64,000 bases of DNA from BOG-932 sp965276835 (GTDB lineage Bacteria > Pseudomonadota > Alphaproteobacteria > BOG-932 > Roseiterribacteraceae). Shown in pieces: positions 35,517 to 44,317 of the stretch. Each line of letters opens with the position of its first letter. The stretch's first letter is position 1. Where the stretch lies: positions 2,542,001-2,606,000 of the forward strand of contig OZ255631.1 in NCBI GenBank assembly GCA_965276835.1, given 5' to 3'. The translations under genes and the position numbers were made by a program. The notes beneath the pieces were generated by a model. The model saw nothing but the letters and a program-made list of their open reading frames with translations. It made no database searches and was not told the origin of the DNA.

Positions 35517-36170
35517 ATGTCCCGCTTCGACCTGATTATTTTCGACTGCGACGGCGTATTGGTGGACAGCGAAGCCGTCGCCAACGATGTGCTGGCGGCG
35601 ATCGTCACGCGCCACGGGGCAGCTCTGAGTGGGCCGGAATCGCAAGCGATCTTCATCGGCATGTCGCTGGATGCGGTAAGGCTGCACGCCAACGAGCGCT
35701 TCGGCATCGCGATGCCGGAGGATTGGGCCATCGCCTATTACGAGACGCTGATCCCGATGCTGGCCGAACGTTGCGAGCCGATCGAAGGCATCCACGAGGT
35801 CGTCGACGGGCTGAAGGCAGCGAACATACCCTTCTGCGTCGCATCCCAGGGACCGCCCGACAAGATGCGCGCGACCTTGACGGCCACGGGTCTGTGGGCC
35901 GATTTCGGCGCAAACGCCTTCTCGGCGAAAACGATCCGGCGGCCCAAACCGGCGCCCGACCTGTTCCTGCACGCGGCGCGGACGATGGGGTTTCCACCGG
36001 ATCGGTGCGCGGTGGTCGAAGACTCGACGGTCGGCGTCACCGCCGGCATCGCGGCGGGAATGACGGTATTCGCCTATTGCCCGCCGGAACGCGCGCGGAC
36101 GATGGCCGGGCTGGGCGCAACGCCGTTCCACGCGATGCGCGACCTGCCCGCCCTTTTGGGAATGGAATAG
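35517..36170 (+). CDS. HAD-superfamily phosphatase (beta-phosphoglucomutase/Gph-like)
   Basis: 217 residues from ATG 35517. HAD motif I is FDCDGVLVDSE, motif II is CVASQG, motif III is the RRPKPAPDLF lysine and motif IV is VVEDSTVG. The cap domain between motifs I and II is of the small helical type, as in phosphoglycolate phosphatase and beta-phosphoglucomutase. Substrate is probably a sugar phosphate; the nearby glycogen operon is only a weak hint. An earlier ATG at 35487 would add 10 residues without a ribosome binding site. Confidence 0.85.
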   Translation: MSRFDLIIFDCDGVLVDSEAVANDVLAAIVTRHGAALSGPESQAIFIGMSLDAVRLHANERFGIAMPEDWAIAYYETLIPMLAERCEPIEGIHEVVDGLKAANIPFCVASQGPPDKMRATLTATGLWADFGANAFSAKTIRRPKPAPDLFLHAARTMGFPPDRCAVVEDSTVGVTAGIAAGMTVFAYCPPERARTMAGLGATPFHAMRDLPALLGME

Positions 36171-36175
36171 GCAGT

Positions 36176-38818
36176 TCACGCCGGAACGCGGACGGCGCGC
36201 AGGATTTCCTCGATTTCCGGGATGCAGGAGCCGCAATTCGTGCCGGCTTTGAGCGCCTTGCCGATAGCGGCGGCACTTGTGTGGCCGTCAACGGCGATGG
36301 CCTTCTCGATCGTGGCGCGGCTGACCGAGAAACAGGAGCAGACGGTACGTTTGGTCTGCGGCACGCCGACTGCCGCCTCCACGGCGAACAAGGCCTGGCG
36401 CGCGGCATCGTCGAACGGCAGGCCGATCCACTCCGCGATATCGGCGCGCGCCGGCAGTTGGAAGCGCTGGCTGGTGCAGAGCGCCAGGAATGCCGTCAGC
36501 CGCCCATCGACGACGCGGGCGAAACGCCAGCTGTTGCGTTCCGGATCCGCCATGACGATCCGTTCGGCGCAGTGCGTCTCGCCCAATAGGCCGCGGACCC
36601 AATCGCCAAGCGCCAGTTCGCCCGGCAGCGGGCTCCAGCCGCGCAGTTCCCAACTGTCGGCGCCCGCGATCGGGATGCGCGCGGCGTAGAAATCGCCGCG
36701 TTCCGCCCGGCCGGCCCCGCCGACCAAAACGCCGCGCCACAAGGTCGCCACCGGCGCAACGTTGGCAGGGGTAGCCTTCAGTTCGGGTTGGCCGGAAATC
36801 GGGTCGCGCGCCGGGCCTGTCAGCCGATCGATCGGCCCGGCGGAGCCGAACCGGTCGGTCCAATGCATCGGCGCAAAGACTTCGCCGGGCCGCTGCGTGT
36901 CAGTCGGCCTTGCACGCAGGATCGCCGCGCCGTGCTTCGACCGGACGCGCACCAGATCGCCGGCGGCAATACTCAACTTCGCGGCGTCGGACGGATGGAT
37001 GTCCAGCCAGGGCTCGTCCTGGTGCGCCATCAGGCGCGGCGCCCTGCCGGTGCGGGTCATGGTGTGCCACTGGTCGCGGATGCGACCCGTATTCAGCACG
37101 TAAGGCAGGTACCGGCCTGTCGCCTCGGCAGGCGGCTTGAACGGGGTCGGAACGAAGCGCGCCTTGCCGTCGGGCGTGAAGAATTTGCCGTCTCCGAATA
37201 TCCGGCCGCTGCCGGCCGAGCCGGCTTTGACCGGCCAGCGCGCCGGCGCCAGCGCGTCGTATCCGCCGTCGCTCAACGTCGCCAGCGCACCGATATCGAA
37301 GGCGCGGCCACCGTCATTTTCGAAGGCCGACAGGGCCGCATGTTCGCGGAAGATGTCGGCGGGCCGGGCATAGGCGAAGCGGTCGGCCCAGCCCATCCGG
37401 GCAGCGACTTCCTTGACGATCCACCAGTCCGGTTTCGCCTCGCCCAGCGGCGGACGGAAGGCGTGCTGACGGGTAATGCGGCGTTCGGAGTTGGTGACCG
37501 TGCCGTCCTTTTCCCCCCAGGTCGCGGCCGGAAGAACCACGTCGGCCAGCACCGTCGTGTCGGTGTCCCAACAATCTGTCACCACGACGAACGGGCAGGC
37601 CTCCAGCGCGCGGCGGACCAGCCCGGCATTGGGCATGCTGTCGGCCGGGTTGGTCGCCATGATCCAGATCGCCTTGACCCGACTGTCGAGCACCGCGTCG
37701 AACAGATCGACCGCCTTGAAGCCTCCCGCCCGCGCCATGCCGGGCGAGCGCCAGAAGCGGCCGACCCGGTCGATATCGTCCGGGTTCTCGAAGCGCATAT
37801 GCGCGGCCAGTTGGTTGGCGAGCCCGCCGACTTCGCGCCCGCCCATGGCGTTGGGCTGCCCGGTGACCGAGAACGGCCCCATGCCGGGCCGGCCGATCCT
37901 GCCCGTCGCCAGATGGCAGTTGACGATGGCGTTGACTTTGTCGGTCCCGGCGGAGGACTGGTTCACCCCTTGGGAAAAGACGGTCATTGCCCGCTCGGTA
38001 TCGGCGAAGCGCCGGTAGAAGGTCAGGACGTCGGCCTCGGCCAGGCCGGTCAGCACTGCGACCTCGGCCAAGGTCGTCGCGGCGGCGGCCAGAGCATCGT
38101 CGAGGCCATTGGCATGCGCGGCGATCCAGCCTGCATCCAGGCGCCCTTCGGCCGCGAGGAATGTCAGAAGGCCGTTGAACAAGGCCACGTCGCCGCCCGG
38201 CGCGACGGCCAGATGCAGGTCGGCGATCTCACAGGTCGCGGTGCGGCGGGGATCGATCACGACGATGAAGGCGCCGCGCCGTTCCTTGGCCTTCTTCAGC
38301 CGCTGGAACAGGATCGGGTGGCACCAGGCGGTGTTGCCGCCGACCAGGACGGCAAGATCGGTTTCGTCCCAGTCCTCATAGGTGCCGGGCACCACGTCGG
38401 CCCCGAACGCACGCGTGTGTCCGGCCACGGTGGAGGCCATGCAGAGGCGGGAATTGGTGTCCATGTTGCCGCTGCCGATGAAACCCTTCATCAGCTTGTT
38501 GGCGACGTAATAGTCCTCGGTCAGAAGCTGGCCGGAGCCGTAGAACGCAACCGAATCCGGCCCATGCGCGGCAATGGTCTCGGCGAAGCGTCCGGCGACA
38601 GTATCCAGCGCGGTATCCCAATCGACATCCCGGCCGCCGATGCGCGGACGCAGGATGCGGCCGGTGTCGTCCAGCGTTTCCCCCAAGGCCGATCCCTTGG
38701 AACACAGCCGGCCGAAATTGGCCGGGTGGTCTGGGTCGCCCCTGACGGTGCCGTCCCTGACGATGACGCCGCAACCGACCCCGCAATAGGGGCAGGTCGT
38801 CTTGACCTCGCCCGTCAT
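36176..38818 (-). CDS. nasA: assimilatory nitrate reductase catalytic subunit
   Basis: 880 residues from ATG 38818. The N-terminus has the [4Fe-4S] motif CPYCGVGCG, then the bis-MGD molybdopterin oxidoreductase core (GSGNMDTNSRLCMASTVAG). The C-terminal end carries a BFD-like [2Fe-2S] domain (CSCFSVSRATIEKAI and NCGSC), which takes electrons from a ferredoxin or flavoprotein. Cytosolic; reduces nitrate to nitrite. It is the last gene of the narK-nirB-nirD-nasA operon and lies 8 nt after nirD. Confidence 0.95.
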   Translation of the reverse strand: MTGEVKTTCPYCGVGCGVIVRDGTVRGDPDHPANFGRLCSKGSALGETLDDTGRILRPRIGGRDVDWDTALDTVAGRFAETIAAHGPDSVAFYGSGQLLTEDYYVANKLMKGFIGSGNMDTNSRLCMASTVAGHTRAFGADVVPGTYEDWDETDLAVLVGGNTAWCHPILFQRLKKAKERRGAFIVVIDPRRTATCEIADLHLAVAPGGDVALFNGLLTFLAAEGRLDAGWIAAHANGLDDALAAAATTLAEVAVLTGLAEADVLTFYRRFADTERAMTVFSQGVNQSSAGTDKVNAIVNCHLATGRIGRPGMGPFSVTGQPNAMGGREVGGLANQLAAHMRFENPDDIDRVGRFWRSPGMARAGGFKAVDLFDAVLDSRVKAIWIMATNPADSMPNAGLVRRALEACPFVVVTDCWDTDTTVLADVVLPAATWGEKDGTVTNSERRITRQHAFRPPLGEAKPDWWIVKEVAARMGWADRFAYARPADIFREHAALSAFENDGGRAFDIGALATLSDGGYDALAPARWPVKAGSAGSGRIFGDGKFFTPDGKARFVPTPFKPPAEATGRYLPYVLNTGRIRDQWHTMTRTGRAPRLMAHQDEPWLDIHPSDAAKLSIAAGDLVRVRSKHGAAILRARPTDTQRPGEVFAPMHWTDRFGSAGPIDRLTGPARDPISGQPELKATPANVAPVATLWRGVLVGGAGRAERGDFYAARIPIAGADSWELRGWSPLPGELALGDWVRGLLGETHCAERIVMADPERNSWRFARVVDGRLTAFLALCTSQRFQLPARADIAEWIGLPFDDAARQALFAVEAAVGVPQTKRTVCSCFSVSRATIEKAIAVDGHTSAAAIGKALKAGTNCGSCIPEIEEILRAVRVPA

Positions 38819-38826
38819 GGCCGTCC

Positions 38827-39162
38827 TTACGGCAACTGCAGGAAGATGCGGTCGCCGTCGCGCCGGACGGCGATGGTGCGGACGCAGCCCTCGTCGGGCG
38901 ACGCCGCCTCCCCGCTGTCCAGGCCGATGACCCAATTGTGCAGCGGGCAGGTGACCGACACGCCGTGGACGATCCCCTGGCTGAGCGGGCCGCCTTTGTG
39001 CGGGCATTTGTCGTCAAGCGCGAAGATCTGGTCGCCCGCCGTGCGAAAGACGGCGACGTTGCCGCGCGGCGTGGACACCACCCTGGCCCCCATCCGCGGG
39101 ATTTCGCCGACGGTGCCGACATCCGTCCAGCCGGCTTCAGTCACGATATCGCCCATTCTCAT
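38827..39162 (-). CDS. nirD: nitrite reductase small subunit (Rieske-type NirD)
   Basis: 111 residues. A complete Rieske [2Fe-2S] site is present: C53-x-H55 (KCPHKGGPL) and C72-x-x-H75 (CPLHNW). E. coli NirD has lost these ligands, so this version should still carry the cluster. It partners NirB in reducing nitrite to ammonium. ATG 39162 overlaps the nirB stop (ATGA). Confidence 0.92.
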   Translation of the reverse strand: MRMGDIVTEAGWTDVGTVGEIPRMGARVVSTPRGNVAVFRTAGDQIFALDDKCPHKGGPLSQGIVHGVSVTCPLHNWVIGLDSGEAASPDEGCVRTIAVRRDGDRIFLQLP

Positions 39163-41615
39163 TCCACCGTCGCCAGCGCGCGGAATTCCACGGCGGCCTC
39201 CCTGCCCGGATTGCGCTCTTCCCACGGGTCGGTCTGGAAGAATTGCTGCGCGTAGAGGAAGCGGGCGTGCAGCGCCTTGCGGCCGGCCTCGTCGTCGACG
39301 ATGCGAGCCTTCACATAGTCGAGCCCGACCCGTTCGACCCACGGCGCCGTGCGATCCAGGTAACGTGCTTCCTCGCGGTAGAGCTGCAGGAAGGCACCGC
39401 AATATTCCAGCACCTCTGCGTCGGTCGCGACCTTGCACAGGAAGTCGGTGACGCGGACCTTGATGCCGCCGTTGCCGGCGATGTGAAGTTCCCAGCCGCT
39501 GTCGACCGCGATCACGCCGAAATCCTTGATCGTCGATTCGGCGCAGTTGCGCGGGCAGCCCGACACCGCGAGCTTTACCTTGTGCGGGTGCCACGAACCC
39601 CAGGTCATCTTCTCCAGCGCGATGCCCATGCCGGTGGAATCCTGCGTGCCGAACCGGCACCATTCCGACCCGACGCAGGTCTTCACCGTGCGCAAAGCCT
39701 TGGCATAAGCGTGGCCCGAGACCATCCCGGCTTCGTTGAGGTCCTTCCAGACCGCCGGCAAGTCTTCCTTCTTGACCCCCAGCATGTCGATGCGCTGGCC
39801 GCCGGTGACCTTCACCGACGGGATCGCGTGCTTGTCGACCACGTCGGCGATGGCGCGCAGTTCTTTGGCGCTGGTGACGCCCCCCCACATGCGCGGAATC
39901 ACCGAAAAGGTGCCGTCCTTCTGGATATTGCCGTGTGCACGCTCGTTGATGAATCGCGACTGCGGATCGTCCAGATAACTCTCCGGATAGGCGCAGAGCA
40001 GATAGAAATTGAGCGCCGGACGGCAGGAGTGGCAGCCGTCCGGGTTGGTCCAGCCGAGCGAGCCCATGACTTCGCGAATGGTCTTCAGCCCGTCCTCGCG
40101 GATGTGCTTGCGCACCTCTTCGTGGCTGAGGGCGGTGCAGCCGCACATGCCCGGCTTTTCCGCCTGAGCGAAGGCCTCACCGGCGGTTGCGGCCAATATC
40201 TGTTCGACCAGGCCGGTGCAGGACCCGCACGACGCCGAAGCCTTGGTGTGGCGGCGGACGCCCTCCAGCGTGGTCAGTCCCTTGGCGGCGATCGCGTCGA
40301 CGATCGTGCCTTTGCACACGCCGTTGCAGCCGCAGACCTGGTAATCGGCCGGCAGCTCGGCGGCGCTGGTCGGCTTGACCTGCCCCATGGCGGCGGCGAC
40401 AGCCTGCCCCAGGATCGCCGCCTCCTTGAAGGCGGTTATGTCCTCGCGCTTGCGCAGCAGGTCGAGATACCAGGCGCCGTCGGTCACATCGCCATAGAGG
40501 ACGACACCCTCCAGCCGCCCGTCGCGCGTCACCAGCTTTTTGTAGCTGCCACGCGCGGTGTCGTGGAGCGTCAGGTCGCTATAGTCCTCGCCGCCCTGGA
40601 AATCGCCGGCAGAGAACAAATCCACCCCGGTGACCTTGAGCTTGGTCGACAGGACCGACCCGGCATAGGCCGACACGGTCGCCTCGTCGCCCGCCAGATG
40701 GTCGGCGCAGACCTTTGCCATCTCATAGAGCGGGGCCACCAGGCCATAGGTCTTGCCGCGATGTTCGACGCATTCGCCGACGCCGAAGATGTCCGGGTCG
40801 GAAGTCCGCATGTCGTCATAGACGGCGATGCCGCGATTGATATCGAGCCCGATTTGCCGCGCCAGATCGATATTCGGGCGGATGCCGATCGCCATGACCA
40901 CCAGGTCGCCCGGCACCTCACGGTCGTCCGCCAGGCGCACCCCTTCGACCCGGCCGTCGCCGAATATCTCCTCGGTCTGGCCGTTCATGAAGAAGTTGAG
41001 CCCGCGCTCGTCCAATTCCCGCTGCAACAGCTTGCCCGCGGTTTGATCCAATTGCCGTTCCATCAGCGTGTCGGTCAGGTGGACGACGGCGACCGTCATG
41101 CCCCGCTTCATCAGCCCGTTCGCCGCCTCCAGTCCCAGCAGCCCCCCGCCGATGACAATGGCGCGGCGATATTTCTGCGATGCCCCGATCATCTGTTCGA
41201 TGTCGGCGATATCGCGGAAGGCGCAGACGCCGGGCAGTTCCAGCCCCGGGATCGGCGGGACGATCGGGCGGGAGCCGGTGGCGAGCAGCAGCTTGTCATA
41301 GGGCTCGACCCGGCCGCTTTCCGAGGTCACCGTCTTGCCTTCCCGGTCGATCGACACGACCGGGTCGCCGGCCAGCAGGCAGATGCCGTTCTCGCCGTAC
41401 CAGGCGAGCGGGTTGATGATGATGTCGCCGATTTCCTTCTCGCCCGCCAGGACGGACGAGAGGGCGATGCGGTCGTAATTGACGTGCGGTTCGGCGCCGA
41501 AGACCGTGATCTGGTAACGGATCGGGTCGCGCTTCAGCAGTTCCTCGACAGCCCGCATTCCGGCCATGCCGTTGCCGATGACGACCAGCCGTTCCCGGCG
41601 ATGGATCATGTTCAT
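39159..41615 (-). CDS. nirB: NAD(P)H-dependent nitrite reductase large subunit
   Basis: 818 residues. Order of domains: FAD/NAD(P)H reductase (VVIGNGMAGMRAVEEL at the start; IVIGGGLLGLEAANGL in the middle), a BFD-like [2Fe-2S] region (CGCNGVCKGTI, SASCGSC), then the siroheme/[4Fe-4S] nitrite-sulfite reductase domain (CVGSEWCRFGTQDS and GCPRNCAES). It reduces nitrite by six electrons to ammonium in the cytosol. ATG 41615 gives MNMIHRRERLVVIG. It lies 11 nt after the transporter gene. Confidence 0.95.
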   Translation of the reverse strand: MNMIHRRERLVVIGNGMAGMRAVEELLKRDPIRYQITVFGAEPHVNYDRIALSSVLAGEKEIGDIIINPLAWYGENGICLLAGDPVVSIDREGKTVTSESGRVEPYDKLLLATGSRPIVPPIPGLELPGVCAFRDIADIEQMIGASQKYRRAIVIGGGLLGLEAANGLMKRGMTVAVVHLTDTLMERQLDQTAGKLLQRELDERGLNFFMNGQTEEIFGDGRVEGVRLADDREVPGDLVVMAIGIRPNIDLARQIGLDINRGIAVYDDMRTSDPDIFGVGECVEHRGKTYGLVAPLYEMAKVCADHLAGDEATVSAYAGSVLSTKLKVTGVDLFSAGDFQGGEDYSDLTLHDTARGSYKKLVTRDGRLEGVVLYGDVTDGAWYLDLLRKREDITAFKEAAILGQAVAAAMGQVKPTSAAELPADYQVCGCNGVCKGTIVDAIAAKGLTTLEGVRRHTKASASCGSCTGLVEQILAATAGEAFAQAEKPGMCGCTALSHEEVRKHIREDGLKTIREVMGSLGWTNPDGCHSCRPALNFYLLCAYPESYLDDPQSRFINERAHGNIQKDGTFSVIPRMWGGVTSAKELRAIADVVDKHAIPSVKVTGGQRIDMLGVKKEDLPAVWKDLNEAGMVSGHAYAKALRTVKTCVGSEWCRFGTQDSTGMGIALEKMTWGSWHPHKVKLAVSGCPRNCAESTIKDFGVIAVDSGWELHIAGNGGIKVRVTDFLCKVATDAEVLEYCGAFLQLYREEARYLDRTAPWVERVGLDYVKARIVDDEAGRKALHARFLYAQQFFQTDPWEERNPGREAAVEFRALATVE

Positions 41616-41626
41616 GAATATTCCCC

Positions 41627-42847
41627 TTAGATCCGGACGGCGGTGGACAGGCTGCCCCAGCGGGCGCGCCAATGTTTCTTCACACCGGTCAGGCTGAGCA
41701 GCGCGAGCAGCGCCAATACGGCGAAGATCAGGAAGCCGGCCTGATAGCTGCCGGTGATGTGCTTGGAAAAGCCGAGGCTGGAGGCGAGATAGAATCCGCC
41801 GACGCCGCCCATCATGCCGACCAGGCCGGTCATGACGCCGATTTCCCGCCCGAAGCGTTGCGGCACCAGTTGGAAGACCGCGCCGTTGCCCATGCCCAAC
41901 GCGCCCATGCCGACAACGAAAACGGCGACCGCCATCCACAGTTGCGGCATGCCGAAGCTGACCAGGGTCAGCGCCGTCGCCGCAACAATGTACATGGCCG
42001 ACAACGTGCGGATGCCGCCGATCCGGTCAGCTAGCGCGCCGCCCACCGGTCGCAGCATCGAACCTGCGAACACGCAAGCCGCCGTGGCGTAACCGGCATG
42101 AACCGGCGCCAGGCCGTATTGGTCGTTGAAGTAAATCGTCAGCGACGAAGACAACCCGACGAAACCGCCGAACGTGACGCTGTAGAATGCCATGAACCAC
42201 CAGGCGTCGCCGATCTTGAGCACGTTGAAGTAATCGGTCAGCGATTTGCTCGCCGGACGGTTCGGGCTGTCCTTGGCGAAGACGACGAAGAACGCGAGAA
42301 CGGCGACCAGCGGGATCGCCGCCATGCCCAGCACGTTGTTCCAGCCGAAGGCCACCGCCAGGCCGGGCGCGAACAAGGCCGCAAGCACGGTGCCGGAATT
42401 TCCGGCCCCGGCTATGCCCAGCGCCATGCCCTGGTGTTGCGGCGGATACCAGCGCGAGGCCAGAGGCAGGGCGACGGCGAAGGACGCGCCGGCCATTCCC
42501 AGCACGATGCCCAGCGTCAATATCTGCGCGTAGCTGTGGATGCCCAGCAGCCAGGCCACGACCAATCCGGCAATAACGACGAGTTGTGCGAAGATACCGG
42601 TCTTCTTGGGCCCGAAATGATCGACCAACACGCCGTTCACGATCCGCAGGAACGCGCCGGCCAGCACCGGGATGGCGACCATCAGCCCCTTCTGCGCGGG
42701 GTCGAGGCCGAGCGTCTTGGCAATCTGGACGCCAAGCGGCCCCAAGATCACCCACACCATGAAGCTGAGATCGAAATAGAGGAACGCGGAGGCGAGCGTG
42801 GGCAGATGCCCGGCCTTGAGGAAACCCCCATTGAGGTTTGTATTCAT
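41627..42847 (-). CDS. narK: MFS nitrate/nitrite transporter (NarK/NasA family)
   Basis: 406 residues with 12 helices of the nitrate/nitrite porter family: the typical opening AFLYFDLSFMVWVILGPLGVQIA, and two nitrate signature segments, GMAGASFAVALPLASRWYPP and GMGALGMGNGAVFQLVPQRF. It imports nitrate for NasA. It is the first gene of the structural operon; the ATG at 42847 has only a weak ribosome binding site and is preceded by a leader with several hairpins, suggesting post-initiation control. Confidence 0.93.
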   Translation of the reverse strand: MNTNLNGGFLKAGHLPTLASAFLYFDLSFMVWVILGPLGVQIAKTLGLDPAQKGLMVAIPVLAGAFLRIVNGVLVDHFGPKKTGIFAQLVVIAGLVVAWLLGIHSYAQILTLGIVLGMAGASFAVALPLASRWYPPQHQGMALGIAGAGNSGTVLAALFAPGLAVAFGWNNVLGMAAIPLVAVLAFFVVFAKDSPNRPASKSLTDYFNVLKIGDAWWFMAFYSVTFGGFVGLSSSLTIYFNDQYGLAPVHAGYATAACVFAGSMLRPVGGALADRIGGIRTLSAMYIVAATALTLVSFGMPQLWMAVAVFVVGMGALGMGNGAVFQLVPQRFGREIGVMTGLVGMMGGVGGFYLASSLGFSKHITGSYQAGFLIFAVLALLALLSLTGVKKHWRARWGSLSTAVRI

Positions 42848-42863
42848 GATCGCAACAATCCCG

Positions 42864-42903
42864 CCGGCCGCATCAAGCCGGATGAGCGATCGCCGTTGAT
42901 CGC
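42864..42903 (-). promoter_or_regulatory. tandem hexaloop hairpins in the nitrate operon leader (candidate NasT target)
   Basis: On the minus strand two 18-nt hairpins stand 4 nt apart: GCGATC-AACGGC-GATCGC (42886-42903) and CCGGCT-TGATGC-GGCCGG (42864-42881; one T-G pair). Each has a 6-bp stem and a 6-nt loop, the layout bound by ANTAR-domain proteins. The first loop has the A1 and G4 that the family prefers; the second does not. The second hairpin lies 16 nt before the transporter start. No long T run follows, so termination may not be the mechanism. Confidence 0.5.
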
Positions 42904-42939
42904 CCGAGCGCGGATCGGGACATCGGATTAAATGTCCCG
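42903..42939 (-). promoter_or_regulatory. mutually exclusive leader hairpins (candidate attenuator)
   Basis: Upstream in the same leader RNA, CGGGACAT pairs with ATGTCCCG (42916-42939, 8-bp perfect stem, 8-nt loop). Its 3' arm overlaps CCCGA, which can instead pair with TCGGG (42903-42919). Only one can form at a time, the logic of an antitermination switch. Confidence 0.45.
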
Positions 42940-43012
42940 GCTTGGAGACCGCATCCGCCATTGGAGGGGCCTCGCCGGCGGCGCATTGGAGCTTGGCCGG
43001 TACAGATTGCAC

Positions 43013-43028
43013 TGCAACAAATATGCCA
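43013..43028 (-). promoter_or_regulatory. sigma-54 promoter of the narK-nirB-nirD-nasA operon
   Basis: Minus-strand TGGCATATTTGTTGCA matches the -24/-12 consensus TGGCAC-N5-TTGCW with one mismatch and exact spacing. RpoN dependence fits nitrogen-limited expression. Confidence 0.8.
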
Positions 43029-43080
43029 ACCGGAAAGCACCGGAGCATCTCGGTTCAATGGCTTACCCGCCGGACGGGTT

Positions 43081-43097
43081 TGCCCAAAAATGTTGCA
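43081..43097. promoter_or_regulatory. NtrC-type enhancer site, proximal
   Basis: TGC-N11-GCA, the NtrC consensus geometry, centred about 87 bp upstream of the predicted start of the nitrate operon. Confidence 0.55.
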
Positions 43098-43110
43098 GCG
43101 CAATCCAGAC

Positions 43111-43127
43111 TGCTGCCTTTATGGGCA
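43111..43127. promoter_or_regulatory. NtrC-type enhancer site, distal
   Basis: A second TGC-N11-GCA, 30 bp (three helical turns) upstream of the proximal site, so two NtrC dimers could bind the same face and oligomerise. Confidence 0.55.
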
Positions 43128-43153
43128 ACATAGCGGACGGCGCGCGCAATCGA

Positions 43154-44317
43154 TTAGTCATCGAAAATGCGCCCGTCGCAGAACAGATCCGGCCCCATCG
43201 GGATTGCGGCAGGAGTCGCCTCCAAGAGCCAGGACGCGTCGTGAGCACCCTCGATCTTGCCGTCGCCGGTGGGAACCGGCAGTCCGATCCGGGCGGCGGC
43301 GGCACGGAACAGGTCGGGGCGATAGACGGATGCCGCCAGCGCCGCGCGGTCGACCTCCTGCCCCAGATAACCCCACTGCGCCATCTTGGACAGGAACCAG
43401 GCGGCATGCGAGATCCAGGGGAAATTCGCCGCGTTCGCGAAGAATATCGAGCGACCGTTGCCGTCATCGGGCAGGGAGGCCCGGATCGCGGCGCGTTCGA
43501 TGGATAGGTAATTATCCCGCGCCAGGATCGTTGCAATACCGTCCGCATTGGCCGGGTCGTCGCAGAACCGCGCGGCCTGAAGCGTCGCGGCCAGCAGCCC
43601 GTCCAGCGCGACGGGATTGTCGCCGGCCCAGTCCCGCCGCACGGCCAGGCATTTTTCGGGATGGTTCCGCCAGATCTGGGCTGAGGTCACGAGCGTCCGG
43701 CCGATGCCCAGGCGCGTCGCGACATCGGCCCAGGGCGGCCCCAGGCAATAGCCGTCGATATGACCGTCCTGCATCGCCTGCACGGTATCTGCCGGCGGAA
43801 CGACAGTCAGTTCGACGTCGCGGTCGGGATCGATGCCGGCGGCGGACAGGAAATGGCGCAACAGCAGGTTATGGGTCGAAAAGGCGTGCGCGATGGCGAA
43901 GCGCAGCCGCGGCCGGTGCGGCGGCAGAAGACGGGCCAGCCGCGCCCCGATCTCGAGCGGCGTCCCGCCCGCGCCCAATTCATCGGCGATGTCGCCGCGG
44001 ACGCCCACCGCCAGCCCATTGAGGCTGAACGACATCGGCACGATCATCGGAATGCCGACCCCACGCAGGCCCAGCGTCACGGCGAACGCCAGCGGCGGCA
44101 GGATCACCGCCGCGTCGAGCTGCCGATAGGTCAGCTTATCGGCGATATTGGCCCAGGACGGCTCGACCGACAGGCGAACATCCAGCCCCTGCGCGGCAAA
44201 GAAGCCATTTTCCTTGGCGACGACGGCGGGCGCGGCATCGCTGAGCCGCAACATGCCGATTCGAACGAGCGGGCGCGTCGGCGCCTTTGGTGCCTGGTTT
44301 TGATGATCCATCGTCAT
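43154..44317 (-). CDS. nasS: NasS, nitrate-sensing regulator (cytoplasmic NrtA-like)
   Basis: 387 residues of the NrtA/CmpA substrate-binding family (IGMLRLSDAAPAVVAKENGFFAAQGLDV; DGYCLGPPWADVATRLG). There is no signal peptide or lipobox, no permease or ATPase gene follows, and the gene overlaps nasT by 4 nt (ATGA). These three facts identify it as NasS, which holds NasT inactive until it binds nitrate or nitrite. It is transcribed after nasT and ahead of the structural operon. Confidence 0.9.
   Translation of the reverse strand: MTMDHQNQAPKAPTRPLVRIGMLRLSDAAPAVVAKENGFFAAQGLDVRLSVEPSWANIADKLTYRQLDAAVILPPLAFAVTLGLRGVGIPMIVPMSFSLNGLAVGVRGDIADELGAGGTPLEIGARLARLLPPHRPRLRFAIAHAFSTHNLLLRHFLSAAGIDPDRDVELTVVPPADTVQAMQDGHIDGYCLGPPWADVATRLGIGRTLVTSAQIWRNHPEKCLAVRRDWAGDNPVALDGLLAATLQAARFCDDPANADGIATILARDNYLSIERAAIRASLPDDGNGRSIFFANAANFPWISHAAWFLSKMAQWGYLGQEVDRAALAASVYRPDLFRAAAARIGLPVPTGDGKIEGAHDASWLLEATPAAIPMGPDLFCDGRIFDD

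Larger units (their letters stand above)
42848..43153 (-). other. nitrate-operon promoter and leader region (306 bp, non-coding)
   Basis: No coding frame is supported. Reading leftward the region holds two NtrC-type sites, a sigma-54 promoter with a predicted start near 43002, and a leader of about 155 nt with four hairpins before the transporter gene. Each element is listed separately. Confidence 0.7.

Noticed and set aside
36788..39451. 887-residue open frame opposite nasA and nirD
   Set aside because: Antisense to genes with complete motifs; low-complexity Arg/Gly composition.
39243..41630. 795-residue open frame opposite nirB
   Set aside because: Same reason: complementary to a full nirB with no recognisable protein features.
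43154..44317. Annotation as a periplasmic nitrate ABC-transporter binding protein (NrtA)
   Set aside because: There is no signal peptide and no permease or ATPase gene, and the gene is coupled to nasT; NasS fits better.
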